The notes: generated by a model not told the origin, from the sequence alone. A stretch of 64,000 nt of DNA from UBA5314 sp964635975 (GCA_964635975.1 CAZWPO010000001.1:62001-126000), one strand, 5' to 3'. Positions 42,868 to 52,151 are shown, counted from the first letter of the stretch. Numbers and translations: made by a program.

Positions 42868-44259
42868 CTATTCATAAAACACTGGCAATCCCTCAATCAG
42901 GGTTTCCATCTGCATCCCCCTCGAGGCTTTAAAAAGCACCTTATCCCCCGGTTCTAAGGCAGCCTTTAAAAACTCCAGGGCTTCTTTCTTTGAAGAAAAA
43001 TAGTGGATTTTTTCATCTGACAGGCCGCTGTCCTTTGCACCCCGGGCAATAAGAGCGGCGCTTTTACCGACGGCAACCAGCAAATCCACCTGGCTGGCAG
43101 CAGCCATCTGCCCTACTTCAAGATGCCCTGAAATTTCGTTCTCACCCAACTCAAACATATCGCCCAATACCGCCACCCATTTTCCGGGGCTGCTTAGTTC
43201 CTGACCACATTCCAAAGCGGCAGCCATAGACACTGGATTTGCATTGTAAGTATCGTTAATAACGATACCGCCATGCAATCCATAAATAATATTGAGCCTT
43301 TTCTCGGTTGGCTGGAACTTTATCAACTGTTCCTGGCAGATTTCTAACTCCACTCCCAGCAGAATAGCTGCAGCTACTGCTGCTATAACATTACCGGCCA
43401 GGCGTCTGGCCGGAATCGGGCAATAAACAGTGCTTATTTCTCCCAGCAAGCTGGCTTCAATCCATATTCCATTGCGGTCTGCAGTAACAGACAGAATGCG
43501 AAAATGACAGTCTTCATTATAGCCGAAGAAATAGCTTTTCACCGGATACTGTCTGCTGATTTCTAGCAGCATCGGACAGTCCCCATTGATTATGGCCGGG
43601 CTGCCGGGGGCTAGGCCGGCCAATATCTCGCATTTTGCACGGGCCACATTCTCCAAGCTGCCAAGGGTTTCCATGTGAACGGCTTCGGCATTGGTAATCA
43701 CTGCACAAGTGGGGCTGGCAATATGAGTCAGCAAGTCGATCTCACCGCGCTGCCTCATGGCCATTTCTACGACTACCGCCTCATGCCCTACATCTATTTG
43801 GAGAAGACTTAAAGGAAGTCCGATTTCATTATTATAATTACCGGTACTCTTTAGAGTGTTAAAACGCCCTTCCAGACATAGAGCCACCAGGTCTTTGGTG
43901 GTGGTTTTCCCAACGCTCCCGGTAATAGCCACCAGGGGCATCGAAAACTTTTGCCGGTAGGAGCGTGCCAGGTCCTGAAGCGCGGTAAGAGCATCAGGGA
44001 CCAGGATTATTCCTTTATCAGGGAAGTCAGCCAAGCCGTCAACAACTCTCGTTATGCAGACAGCGTTAGCTCCTGCCAGTAAAGCATTTATAACAAAATC
44101 ATGCCCGTCGAAGTTCTCGCCGCAGAATGCGAAGAATAAACTAGACGGACTTATCCTGCGCGAGTCAGTAGAGACTCCCCGAATCAGCATGGAAGGCTCC
44201 CCCTGCAGCAGTTGTCCACCGACAGCTGAACAGATATAAGCCAGCTCTAGATCGATCAT
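42868..44259 (-). CDS. murF: MurF, D-Ala-D-Ala adding ligase
   Basis: 463 residues. ATP loop AITGSVGKTTTKDLVAL (about residue 110), TGNYNNEIGLPLSLL and NDTYNANPVSMAAAL. It completes the UDP-MurNAc-pentapeptide. The ATG overlaps the murE stop by four bases (ATGA type), which suggests translational coupling. The protein ends close to the mraY start, 47 bp apart. Confidence 0.96.
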   Translation of the reverse strand: MIDLELAYICSAVGGQLLQGEPSMLIRGVSTDSRRISPSSLFFAFCGENFDGHDFVINALLAGANAVCITRVVDGLADFPDKGIILVPDALTALQDLARSYRQKFSMPLVAITGSVGKTTTKDLVALCLEGRFNTLKSTGNYNNEIGLPLSLLQIDVGHEAVVVEMAMRQRGEIDLLTHIASPTCAVITNAEAVHMETLGSLENVARAKCEILAGLAPGSPAIINGDCPMLLEISRQYPVKSYFFGYNEDCHFRILSVTADRNGIWIEASLLGEISTVYCPIPARRLAGNVIAAVAAAILLGVELEICQEQLIKFQPTEKRLNIIYGLHGGIVINDTYNANPVSMAAALECGQELSSPGKWVAVLGDMFELGENEISGHLEVGQMAAASQVDLLVAVGKSAALIARGAKDSGLSDEKIHYFSSKKEALEFLKAALEPGDKVLFKASRGMQMETLIEGLPVFYE

Positions 44260-45725
44260 TGCTCTTTGCCTTTCAAAAACTCGGCCGCCACTTTACGATC
44301 ATCAAAATCCAAAACCTCGCCCTTGACCAGTTGATAAGTCTCATGGCCTTTGCCCGCAATAACCACGAGATCGCCGGGCCGGGCAAGATGGATTGCATGC
44401 CTGATCGCTTCTTTGCGGTCCACTATGATAGCATACCTCGAGTTTTCGATTTTTTCCACTCCAGGAACAATATCGTTAATAATCGCCTGCGGTTCTTCAC
44501 TTCGCGGATTATCGGAGGTAACAATAGTAAAATCACTATATCGTGCTGCGATCTCGCCCATCAGGGGTCTTTTTTTACGGTCACGATCTCCACCGCAGCC
44601 AAATACAGTTATCAAACGATTTTCCGCAATAGCCCGAGCGGTATCAAGAATGTTCTCCAGTCCATCAGGAGTGTGTGCGTAGTCAACTACCACCGTGAAA
44701 TCCTGTCCGCACTGCACTTGCTCAAAACGTCCCGGGACTCCTTCTACTCCTGCTAGAGCTGCTACAATATGCTCGGCGCTTATACCTTCCCGCAGGGCAA
44801 AAGCAATAGCAGCCAGCGCATTGTATACGCTGAAAAGACCTATCAATTTCATTCTTATATCGATACTACTGTCTTTATAAACAGCAGTAAAGCCTGTTCC
44901 CCTGAGTTTAACATCCATGTCCTTTGCCGCAACGCCTGCCTGTACCTTGATGCCATAGGACAAGACATCAGTGCCAGCCGCTGCTAGAAAATCAGCAGCA
45001 TATTCATCATCTGCATTGATAATGCTGAATTTTCCTTTGCCCTTTACCAGATGTTTAAAGAGAATCAGTTTGGCATCCCGATAAGCCTCCATAGTATCAT
45101 GCAGATCAAGGTGATCCTGAGTTAAATTGGTAAAAACTGCGGCATCAAAATCGAGCTCGGCAACTCTATGCAGGAATAATGCATGGGAAGACACTTCCAT
45201 AACTACGTAGTCCGCATTTTTTTGCCGGCAAATATCCATAAACGATTCTATTTCCGGAGCTTCCGGAGTGGTATGCCCCAATTCAAGATGGTAGTCGTCG
45301 ATCTTGGAATACAAAGTACCCATAATGCCGACCTTTTTTCCTGCTTGCTCTAAAATAGCCTTGACCAGATGAGTTGTGGTCGTTTTGCCATTAGTACCTG
45401 TAACCCCTATCAATTTGAAACTTCTGGAAGGGTGGTTGAAGTAATTGCCTGCTGCCCTCGCCAAGGCCCTTCTGGTGTCAGGACAATAGATTACAGGCAC
45501 TCCCGCATGGAGCTCTATATCATCTTCCGCCAGAATCGCTGCGGCTCCGTTTTCCACCGCCTTGATGGCAAACAGATGCCCATCGGTTTTGAATCCCTTG
45601 ATGCAAACAAAAAGGAAACCAGGTTTTACTTTTCTTGAATCATAAGTAACACCTGATATTTCTGTATCCTCTTTTGGCAGGGGAGTTGTATTATCGACTC
45701 CCGTCAGGACCTGACGCAATTTCAT
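44256..45725 (-). CDS. murE: MurE, meso-diaminopimelate adding ligase
   Basis: 489 residues. ATP loop IGVTGTNGKTTTTHLVKAI (about residue 110), LTQDHLDLHDTMEAYRDAKL and VVDYAHTPDGLENIL. The substrate-choice motif is TSDNPRSEEP, where DNPR marks the meso-diaminopimelate form and not the lysine form. The wall is therefore inferred to be of A1gamma type. It lies 41 bp after the PBP gene. Confidence 0.96.
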   Translation of the reverse strand: MKLRQVLTGVDNTTPLPKEDTEISGVTYDSRKVKPGFLFVCIKGFKTDGHLFAIKAVENGAAAILAEDDIELHAGVPVIYCPDTRRALARAAGNYFNHPSRSFKLIGVTGTNGKTTTTHLVKAILEQAGKKVGIMGTLYSKIDDYHLELGHTTPEAPEIESFMDICRQKNADYVVMEVSSHALFLHRVAELDFDAAVFTNLTQDHLDLHDTMEAYRDAKLILFKHLVKGKGKFSIINADDEYAADFLAAAGTDVLSYGIKVQAGVAAKDMDVKLRGTGFTAVYKDSSIDIRMKLIGLFSVYNALAAIAFALREGISAEHIVAALAGVEGVPGRFEQVQCGQDFTVVVDYAHTPDGLENILDTARAIAENRLITVFGCGGDRDRKKRPLMGEIAARYSDFTIVTSDNPRSEEPQAIINDIVPGVEKIENSRYAIIVDRKEAIRHAIHLARPGDLVVIAGKGHETYQLVKGEVLDFDDRKVAAEFLKGKEQ

Positions 45726-45766
45726 AAGATCCCTTCTTCCATGTGTTAATTAGGTATACGGGTTTG

Positions 45767-47887
45767 TTATTCTCCAACTGCTTGAAACTTTACCGTAATA
45801 TTTGAACCTGCAGCTACAACCTTTCCCGGCAAAGGTGCTTGCTCGTATGCTAGACCCGTGCCTTCAGGTATAAGGTGCAGACCTAGATCAGATAAAATTT
45901 TTGCCACCTCTTTCATCGACTTACCTTGAAGATCGGGAATAGTCACGTCTCCAGAGGTTTTTTGGCTGCTGCTTCCGGGCGACATATAAATCATAACCTG
46001 AGATCCTTTGCTCACTTTGGTACCGGCCCTGGGGGTCTGCTGCCAAACCAGACTGCCACTGCCACTCAGCTTTACATTCAAGCCACGGCTGCTTATCAAT
46101 GCAACGGCTTCATTTAAAGGCAGATTTATCACATCAGGAACTACCATCTTTTCGGCCTGTTCCAGGCTCTGGGCTTCTGGCACAGTTTTATTTAATGGCT
46201 CCCTCAAATAGCGCAAGCTATCGCGCATTATTTCCCTAAAGACAGGAGCCGCCACCCAGCCTCCAAAGTAAGGATAGCCCTGCGGCGCATCTACTACAAC
46301 CAGGCAGACTAGTCTGGGATTATCTGCTGGCGCGAAACCTACGAAGGAAGCCACATATTCATTGGCCATGTAGCCTCCTCCAGGTGCTATTTTTTGAGCG
46401 GTGCCGGTTTTTCCTGCTGTTTTATATCCGTCTATGTAAGCATTTAGTCCGGTACCGTTGGTGACCTCGCCTTCTAAAATAGCGCATAGTTCCCTGGCGG
46501 TTTCAGAAGAAATGACCCTGCGCACCGCCTGGGGTGCGATTGCCTGGGTAGTTTTCCCGTTTATGTCCACGACCTCCCTCAGAAGGTGCGGCTTCATCAG
46601 AACACCATCGTTGGCTACGGCCGAAACAGCCGTGATTAGCTGAATAGGTGTTACAGCATTGGCCTGCCCCATAGCCATGGTGGCCAGATCGATTTGTTTA
46701 GCCCGGCTTTTGGGAACTAAAATTCCTTTGGCCTCACCGGGCAGATCAATGCCGGTCAATTCACCAAAACCGAGGCCGGTCAAGTATTTGTAATACCTGT
46801 CGATGCCCAGATCAAGACCTACCTGGACAAAACCAACATTGCATGAGTTCTCAACAATCTCGGCAAAAGTTTGGCTCCCATGCACTTTCCCGTTGGCGCA
46901 GGATATGCTCTCCTTGCCAACCTTTACATAACCTGGGCAGTAAAAGCGACTGTTGCTATTGACCGTGTGTTCTTCCATAGCCGCGCAAGCAGTGGTTATC
47001 TTCATGGTGGAGCCGGGCTCATAAGCGTCGTTAATAGCAAAATTTCTCCTGTTGCTGGCTGGGTATTCATTGAAATTGTTTGGGTCAAAGGTGGGCCTGC
47101 TTGCCATGGCCAGGATTTCTCCAGTAGCGGGGTCCATTACGATGGCTGCAGCACGCTTGGCCTTCCTCTCTTGAAATACCTTTTCTAGTTCTCGTTCGGT
47201 GATAAACTGTATGGTTTCATCGATGGAAAGCACCAGGCTAGATCCTTCAATGGGGGCGATATATTTATGAGTAGCTTCGGGTATCTCCTGGTTCTTGCCA
47301 TCTTTTTCGACTATAATCCGTCCTTTGGTTCCTCCGACCAGGTCGTTGTAATAAAAATCGACTCCTTCTAATCCAGTATTATCAATACCAGCAATACCCA
47401 GTATATGACTGGCCAGCGTTCCTTTAGGATATTCCCGGCGATTTTCTTCCGTCAGACCTATGCCCTTTAGATTGAGATTCCTGATAGCTTTTGCTTTATC
47501 GTCTTCAATTTGTCGCTGCACCCAGACGAAAGACGTATCCTGGGTAATTTTTGTGTATATTTCATTTTCATCTTTCCCTAATATCTGCGCCAGTTGATGG
47601 GCTGTCTCTTTAGCTTTGTCAGATGCCTTAACCTCGGCTGGGTAGGCGCCTACAGAGTTGGCACTGACCGAAATTGCAAGTTCCCTTCCATTCCGATCAT
47701 AGATGATGCCTCTTTTGGCTTCAACGGGGATATCACGCATTCGATTCTGTTCTGCCTTGGCTGAAAGCTCAGCGCCTTTCACAAACTGGACCCAGAAGAG
47801 CCTGACGCCCAGAAGAGAAAAGGCTATTGTAAATAATAAAGAAAGCGTTGCTATACGCTTTCTCAACAGCAAACTTGTAGTTTGCAT
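45767..47887 (-). CDS. spoVD: Class B penicillin-binding protein with two PASTA domains (SpoVD/FtsI type)
   Basis: 706 residues. A membrane anchor (about 12-32), a dimerisation domain, and a transpeptidase with SxxK in EPGSTMKITTA (about 295), SxN in ENSCNVGFV and KTG in GKTGTAQKIAP (about 495). Two C-terminal PASTA repeats (about 580-640 and 648-706) start VVPDVINLPLNEA and TIPDLQGKSMKEV. Bacillus carries two such genes here (pbpB for division and spoVD for cortex); only one exists in this cluster, so it may serve division, sporulation or both. The symbol is by resemblance. Confidence 0.85.
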   Translation of the reverse strand: MQTTSLLLRKRIATLSLLFTIAFSLLGVRLFWVQFVKGAELSAKAEQNRMRDIPVEAKRGIIYDRNGRELAISVSANSVGAYPAEVKASDKAKETAHQLAQILGKDENEIYTKITQDTSFVWVQRQIEDDKAKAIRNLNLKGIGLTEENRREYPKGTLASHILGIAGIDNTGLEGVDFYYNDLVGGTKGRIIVEKDGKNQEIPEATHKYIAPIEGSSLVLSIDETIQFITERELEKVFQERKAKRAAAIVMDPATGEILAMASRPTFDPNNFNEYPASNRRNFAINDAYEPGSTMKITTACAAMEEHTVNSNSRFYCPGYVKVGKESISCANGKVHGSQTFAEIVENSCNVGFVQVGLDLGIDRYYKYLTGLGFGELTGIDLPGEAKGILVPKSRAKQIDLATMAMGQANAVTPIQLITAVSAVANDGVLMKPHLLREVVDINGKTTQAIAPQAVRRVISSETARELCAILEGEVTNGTGLNAYIDGYKTAGKTGTAQKIAPGGGYMANEYVASFVGFAPADNPRLVCLVVVDAPQGYPYFGGWVAAPVFREIMRDSLRYLREPLNKTVPEAQSLEQAEKMVVPDVINLPLNEAVALISSRGLNVKLSGSGSLVWQQTPRAGTKVSKGSQVMIYMSPGSSSQKTSGDVTIPDLQGKSMKEVAKILSDLGLHLIPEGTGLAYEQAPLPGKVVAAGSNITVKFQAVGE

Positions 47888-47906
47888 GGTTTTCCCCCTC
47901 GTGCCA

Positions 47907-48395
47907 TTAATTATTTCGCTCGGCCAGGGTTAGCAGAGCGCTGTAGACCTTTTCCAGGGCCCCTTGGCTCACCGGTCCCCGAGCCTCAACATTGCTCTGG
48001 GATAACTGCACCGTCAGATTATTTTCTGGCGCATCAACCACCTTGGACAGTTTTAGATCAGGTTTGTGCATACCCAGTTCATCTAGCGCAACTTTTTCGA
48101 TATTCCCAAGAGCGGTTGCCTGAGCAATTTCATATTCCAGGCGGGCGTTGGAGGCATTGAGGGCGTCCACCTCTTTTTCCAATGCCACTATCTGATACCC
48201 CAGCCCAGCCCCTTTAATACAAAGGAATACTAACAGCAGGGCATAGAAGAAGAGAAACAATCCGGTTTTGACCATCATGCTTCTCCGGGTTTTCTTTTTG
48301 CGGACTATTTTCTTTATAGTTTTCGTCTGAGGAGCTATCTCTTCCAGAGGCGGAACCCATGAACTCGTTTGATAACTATAACCCGCCTGACCCAT
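47907..48395 (-). CDS. ftsL: FtsL-like septum formation protein
   Basis: 162 residues: a basic cytoplasmic N-terminus (about 1-40, KKIVRKKKTRRS), one membrane helix (about 43-64, TGLFLFFYALLLVFLCIKGA) and a short periplasm-type coiled coil (about 68-100, ALEKEVDALNASNARLEYEI). This bitopic layout plus position between rsmH and the class B PBP is typical of FtsL. FtsL forms the trimer with DivIB and DivIC. Sequence conservation is weak, so position carries weight. Confidence 0.8.
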   Translation of the reverse strand: MGQAGYSYQTSSWVPPLEEIAPQTKTIKKIVRKKKTRRSMMVKTGLFLFFYALLLVFLCIKGAGLGYQIVALEKEVDALNASNARLEYEIAQATALGNIEKVALDELGMHKPDLKLSKVVDAPENNLTVQLSQSNVEARGPVSQGALEKVYSALLTLAERNN

Positions 48396-48422
48396 TCTAT
48401 TCGTCCACCTCCATTTATAGTA

Positions 48423-49340
48423 CTATATTTTACTGGCGACTCTCAGCTTGGCGCTTCTCGCCCGCGGATTGCGTTCGATCTCTTCATTGTCAGGAGTAAT
48501 TGGCTTCCTGGTTAATACCTGTAATTCAGCCTGGTGCTGGCATACACAAATTGGCAGGTTCGGAGGGCAAATGCAAGTTCTGGATTTATCTAAGAAAAAC
48601 TGTTTGACAACTCTGTCCTCCAGAGAATGAAAAGTTATAACGCAGAGTCTTCCTCCGCTTTTTAAAACGCCCAGTGCCTGGGGAAGAACCTGTTCTATAG
48701 CTTCCAGCTCATTGTTAACCGCAATACGCAGCGCCTGAAATGTTCTGCGAGCCGGATGCTTATCGCGCCGATAGCGCGCTGGAACCGCAGCTTTTATTAT
48801 ATTGACCAGTTCCATGGTGGTGTTTATCCTGGATTTGTTCCGGGCCCTGGTAATAGCACGGGCTATACCAGCGGCAAAGTTTTCTTCGCCATATTCCCTA
48901 ATCAGCTTTTTAATTCTCTCCTCCGACCATTCGTTGACAATATGCCAGGCGGTCAAGGTTTGATTACGGTCCATCCTCATGTCCAAGTGGGCATCGTTAT
49001 GATAACTAAAGCCTCTTTCCTGTTCATCCAGTTGAAATGAGGATACCCCCAGGTCCAGCATTATCCCATCGACTAAAGGTGTGTTTTGCTCCTGCAAAAC
49101 CCTTCTCAGGTTCCTGAAATCCGCATGTACGAAAGTAATATTATGCGGCAAAAATTTCTGCCTGGTTTTTTCAAGGGTTCCAGCATCTTTATCGAGTGCG
49201 ATAATCCTGGCACCCGGCTCCAGGTTCTCAATAAGAGCCGATAGATGCCCTCCGCCCCCAACAGTGCAATCAATATAGATGCCGTGGGTATTGTTTATTA
49301 AGTATTTGATGGTCTCCCTGAGCAGTACCGGTTCATGCAC
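48423..49340 (-). CDS. rsmH: RsmH (MraW), 16S rRNA C1402 N4-methyltransferase
   Basis: About 305 residues. HEPVLLRETIKYL at the start, the SAM motif DCTVGGGGHLSAL (about 24-36), GIMLDLGVSSFQLDEQERGF, RRTFQALRIAVNNELEAIE and FHSLEDRVVKQFF. It methylates C1402 in the ribosomal decoding centre. A GTG at 49340 was chosen because AAAGGA lies seven bases upstream and the family starts at this residue; the ATG at 49370 would overlap mraZ. Confidence 0.96.
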   Translation of the reverse strand: MHEPVLLRETIKYLINNTHGIYIDCTVGGGGHLSALIENLEPGARIIALDKDAGTLEKTRQKFLPHNITFVHADFRNLRRVLQEQNTPLVDGIMLDLGVSSFQLDEQERGFSYHNDAHLDMRMDRNQTLTAWHIVNEWSEERIKKLIREYGEENFAAGIARAITRARNKSRINTTMELVNIIKAAVPARYRRDKHPARRTFQALRIAVNNELEAIEQVLPQALGVLKSGGRLCVITFHSLEDRVVKQFFLDKSRTCICPPNLPICVCQHQAELQVLTRKPITPDNEEIERNPRARSAKLRVASKI

Positions 49341-49353
49341 GATGAATTCCTTT

Positions 49354-49785
49354 CTAAATGCCCAGGTCAACCAGGCTCTCAGCTATTTCTTCATAATTTG
49401 ATCCAGCAAGTTCATTATATTGTGCCCACTTATCGCCAGACCAAATCTCAACTCGGGATCCAACCCCGATAATGATTACATCTCGTTCCACATCGGCATA
49501 GGCTCTTAAGTTGGAAGGCAGAAGGATTCTTCCCTGCTTATCTATCTCAAGTTCAGCAGCTCCAGAGAAGAAAAAGCGCACAAAAGAGCGCACATCTCCC
49601 CTTGTAAATGGCAGGGAATGTAGTTTTGCTTCTATGTTTTTCCACTCTTCCAGAGGGTATATAAAAATACAGTTGTCCAAACCCTTGGTTGCGATAAATC
49701 GCTCACCTAATCCATCACGGAATCTGGAAGGGATCGTGATCCTGCCCTTGGGATCAAGGCTGTGCTGGTATTCGCCCAGAAACAC
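49354..49785 (-). CDS. mraZ: MraZ, transcriptional regulator of the dcw cluster
   Basis: About 143 residues, the usual length. Two AbrB-like SpoVT domains: the first begins FLGEYQHSLDPKGRITIPSR, the second contains AAELEIDKQGRILLPSNLRA. MraZ binds repeats upstream of its own gene and represses the dcw cluster. The GTG at 49785 has AGGAG eight bases upstream; an ATG at 49821 gives an atypical extra N-terminus that would run through the operator repeats. Confidence 0.95.
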   Translation of the reverse strand: MFLGEYQHSLDPKGRITIPSRFRDGLGERFIATKGLDNCIFIYPLEEWKNIEAKLHSLPFTRGDVRSFVRFFFSGAAELEIDKQGRILLPSNLRAYADVERDVIIIGVGSRVEIWSGDKWAQYNELAGSNYEEIAESLVDLGI

Positions 49786-49816
49786 AGATGCTTCTCCTCT
49801 CTCCGTGGGTTTGTGC

Positions 49817-49841
49817 TCCACTTTCCTCCACTTTAACCCAC
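49817..49841 (-). promoter_or_regulatory. MraZ operator: three direct repeats at 10-bp spacing
   Basis: On the minus strand GTGGG (49837-49841), GTGGA (49827-49831) and GTGGA (49817-49821) stand exactly 10 bp apart, within the longer unit AAAGTGGAGN repeated. The known MraZ site is a set of TGGGN-like repeats separated by five bases, so both core and period fit. The array lies 32 bp before the mraZ GTG. A weak -10-like TAGAAT is just upstream (49845-49850), which would put the repeats in the early transcribed region. Confidence 0.75.
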
Positions 49842-50362
49842 CTTATTCTACCCCGTCTATATAATTCCCTTCTTTGTGAATAAAGTAACATGTGTTTTTT
49901 TGTCGAAGAATTGTATTTGCGATACCATGAACACCCTGTTTTTCTGTAATTACAGCGTATTTTCTCGTAGAATGTGTCAATTTCGGCAGAAAAAAATGAT
50001 ACTCTATTCCCATGTCGATTAGGACCTTTTTCCCACTAAAAGTGAGGGGTAAACAAGGGTGGCGTTGAAAAACGTAGATAAGCAGCTCCAGCAAGAAGAA
50101 TAAAATTAATTATTCCCTGATTTTCGGGGATTAATCCAGTTTTGTTTGAATCGTTTTATGCTGATATTCAATAAAAAAATGACGTAAAAATATAGGCCAG
50201 GCCTGTTGCAAAAGCAAAGATACCAATAATTCCGATCTCTCTGCAAAGGCTGACAGCATACGAATTTCAAGTCCCTGGCATTGTTGAATATAGGAATTTG
50301 CTCTCCTTCAATGGCAAAGCGAATTTTGAGAAGTATGAAGAAGCAGTCTTATGCATATAAAA
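49842..50362. other. Long non-coding region upstream of mraZ
   Basis: About 520 bp without a convincing gene. A perfect Spo0A-type box TGTCGAA, preceded by six T, lies on the plus strand at 49901-49907. On the minus strand TTGACA occurs at about 49975-49980 with TGTAAT some 20 bp downstream, a possible but badly spaced promoter. The 83-codon minus-strand frame at 49843-50094 shows no family features and probably is not a gene. Confidence 0.5.
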
Positions 50363-50392
50363 AAGCGGGCAATCGAAATCTATTACCCGCTT
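50363..50392 (-). terminator. Terminator of the paaK-ACT unit
   Basis: Stem AAGCGGG/CCCGCTT (50363-50369 with 50386-50392), a 16-nt loop, and a T-run on the minus strand, 17 bp after the ACT-domain gene. The plus strand also ends in ATTTTTTT, so it can work in both directions. Confidence 0.75.
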
Positions 50393-50408
50393 ATTTTTTT
50401 GGTTTTTG

Positions 50409-50837
50409 CTACAGTCTGTACAGCTGGTTCTCTTCAATAAACTTGATGCCTTTACGTTTGAAGGCTTCCTTGGCCTTATCTATGTCCTCGACTTTAAAGA
50501 TAACCAATGCATCGTCTGCATTGGTGCCAATAAAGGCATATAAATATTCTATGTTCAGATTTTCTTCTGCCATCTGTTCCAATACATTGGCCAGACTACC
50601 TGGAGTATCAGGCACCTGTACTGCGATAACCTCGGTCTCGCTCACCGTAAAACCCGATTCTTTGAGGATGCGATAGGCTTTGTCGGGATCGTTTACAATA
50701 ATACGCAAAATCCCAAAATCAGAAGTGTCTGCAATGGACAGTGCCCGGATATTGATCCCTGCCTCTCCCAGGGTCCGGGTCACGGCTGATAAACGCCCGG
50801 CTTTGTTCTCTAAAAATATTGATATCTGTTTGGCCAT
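50409..50837 (-). CDS. ACT-domain protein, partner of the CoA ligase
   Basis: 142 residues made of two ACT domains: the first begins ISIFLENKAGRLSAVTRTLG, the second AVQVPDTPGSLANVLEQMA. ACT pairs bind amino acids and act as sensors or allosteric subunits. Genes of this type commonly follow paaK-like ligases in anaerobic Firmicutes and archaea. It begins 12 bp after the ligase, so the two are probably co-expressed. The ligand is unknown; aromatic amino acids are a reasonable guess. Confidence 0.85.
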   Translation of the reverse strand: MAKQISIFLENKAGRLSAVTRTLGEAGINIRALSIADTSDFGILRIIVNDPDKAYRILKESGFTVSETEVIAVQVPDTPGSLANVLEQMAEENLNIEYLYAFIGTNADDALVIFKVEDIDKAKEAFKRKGIKFIEENQLYRL

Positions 50838-50849
50838 ACTATCATCCCC

Positions 50850-52151
50850 CTATATTTGTCTGTTGTCAATAATACGCTTAGCTTTACCTTCGCTGCGCTC
50901 AATGGATTTTGGCTCAACCAGGCGCACTTTAACTGATACACCCAGTCCGCTGTTTAGCTCATGGCTGATCTTTGCCTCCAGAGCTTCCAACTTACGTACT
51001 TCGTCACTAAAAACGCTCTCTGAAACCTCGACCTGTACTTCCAGACGATCCAAGTTGTTTTTTCGGTCTACAACCAGCTGATAGACCGGTTCTATGCCCT
51101 TGATTTTTAAAAGAATACTCTCAACCATCGATGGGAATACATTAACTCCTCGAATTATCAGCATATCGTCTGAACGGCCTAGGATTTTCTCAATACGGGC
51201 GTGAGTCCTACCACAATCGCATTTTTCCCTGGTAATTCTAGTAAGATCTCTGGTTCGATAGCGTATGATAGGCAATGCTTCCTTGGTAAGCGACGTTATA
51301 ACGAGTTCTCCATGGCTGCCGTCAGGCAGGACCTCACCAGTGTCGGGATCAATAATCTCGGCTATAAAATGGTCTTCGGCTAGATGCAGTCCTTTTTTAT
51401 GAGCACAGTCTATGCCAACACCAGGCCCTATCAGTTCGGTCATGCCATATACATCGTAGGAATCTATTTCCCATTTACTTTCTATCTCTTTGCGCATGTT
51501 CTCCGACCAGGGCTCGGCACCAAATATTCCATATTTCAATTTAAACTCAGAACGATCCATTCCCGATTCCATGAGCTCTTCGTACATTACCAGGGCATAT
51601 GAAGGTGTACCGCCGATAATCGTAGTGCCGTAATCGTGCATCAATTGGAGCTGACGGGGAGTATTGCCTCCCGAAGCTGGAATAACCGTGGCGCCAATCT
51701 TTTCTGCTCCATAGTGGCCGCCCAATCCTCCTGTGAACAAGCCGTAGCCCCAGGTTATTTGTACTACCGAATCACGAGTAGTGCCAGCGTTAGTCAAACA
51801 TCGCGCCATCAGTTCTGCCCAAAGATCCAAGTCATTTCTGGTATGCCCTGCTACAGTCGGTTTACCGGTGGTGCCGGAAGAGGAATGGATTCTTACAACT
51901 TCACTCATCGGCACTGCAAATAGGCCAAATGGAAAATTGTCACGGAAGTCTTGTTTTGTGAGAAAGGGCAGATACTTGATATCCGCCAGCTTCTTGATAT
52001 CCTGAGGTTTCACCCCTGCTTGATCCATTTTGGTTTTGAACGCCGGAACAGAATTATAAACCCGTGCAACCGTGTCCTGCAGCCTGGAAAGTTGCAATTT
52101 CTCCAGCTCTTCGCGGGGCATACATTCTTTTTCCTTATTCCAGTAAATCAT
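50850..52151 (-). CDS. paaK: Phenylacetate-CoA ligase family AMP-forming enzyme
   Basis: 433 residues of the adenylate-forming family. P-loop IHSSSGTTGKPTVAGH (about 88-103), YDVYGMTELIGPGVGIDC (about 235-252) and the C-terminal RSDDMLIIRGVNVFPS motif typical of PaaK. It would activate phenylacetate, indoleacetate or a related aryl acid to its CoA thioester with ATP. In anaerobes such enzymes often act in aromatic amino acid fermentation. GGGAGGT lies before the ATG. The exact substrate cannot be read from sequence. Confidence 0.85.
   Translation of the reverse strand: MIYWNKEKECMPREELEKLQLSRLQDTVARVYNSVPAFKTKMDQAGVKPQDIKKLADIKYLPFLTKQDFRDNFPFGLFAVPMSEVVRIHSSSGTTGKPTVAGHTRNDLDLWAELMARCLTNAGTTRDSVVQITWGYGLFTGGLGGHYGAEKIGATVIPASGGNTPRQLQLMHDYGTTIIGGTPSYALVMYEELMESGMDRSEFKLKYGIFGAEPWSENMRKEIESKWEIDSYDVYGMTELIGPGVGIDCAHKKGLHLAEDHFIAEIIDPDTGEVLPDGSHGELVITSLTKEALPIIRYRTRDLTRITREKCDCGRTHARIEKILGRSDDMLIIRGVNVFPSMVESILLKIKGIEPVYQLVVDRKNNLDRLEVQVEVSESVFSDEVRKLEALEAKISHELNSGLGVSVKVRLVEPKSIERSEGKAKRIIDNRQI

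Noticed and set aside
49843..50094. 83-codon minus-strand ORF upstream of mraZ
   Set aside because: No ribosome site, no recognisable domain, composition unlike neighbours, and it runs towards the mraZ operator and promoter region.
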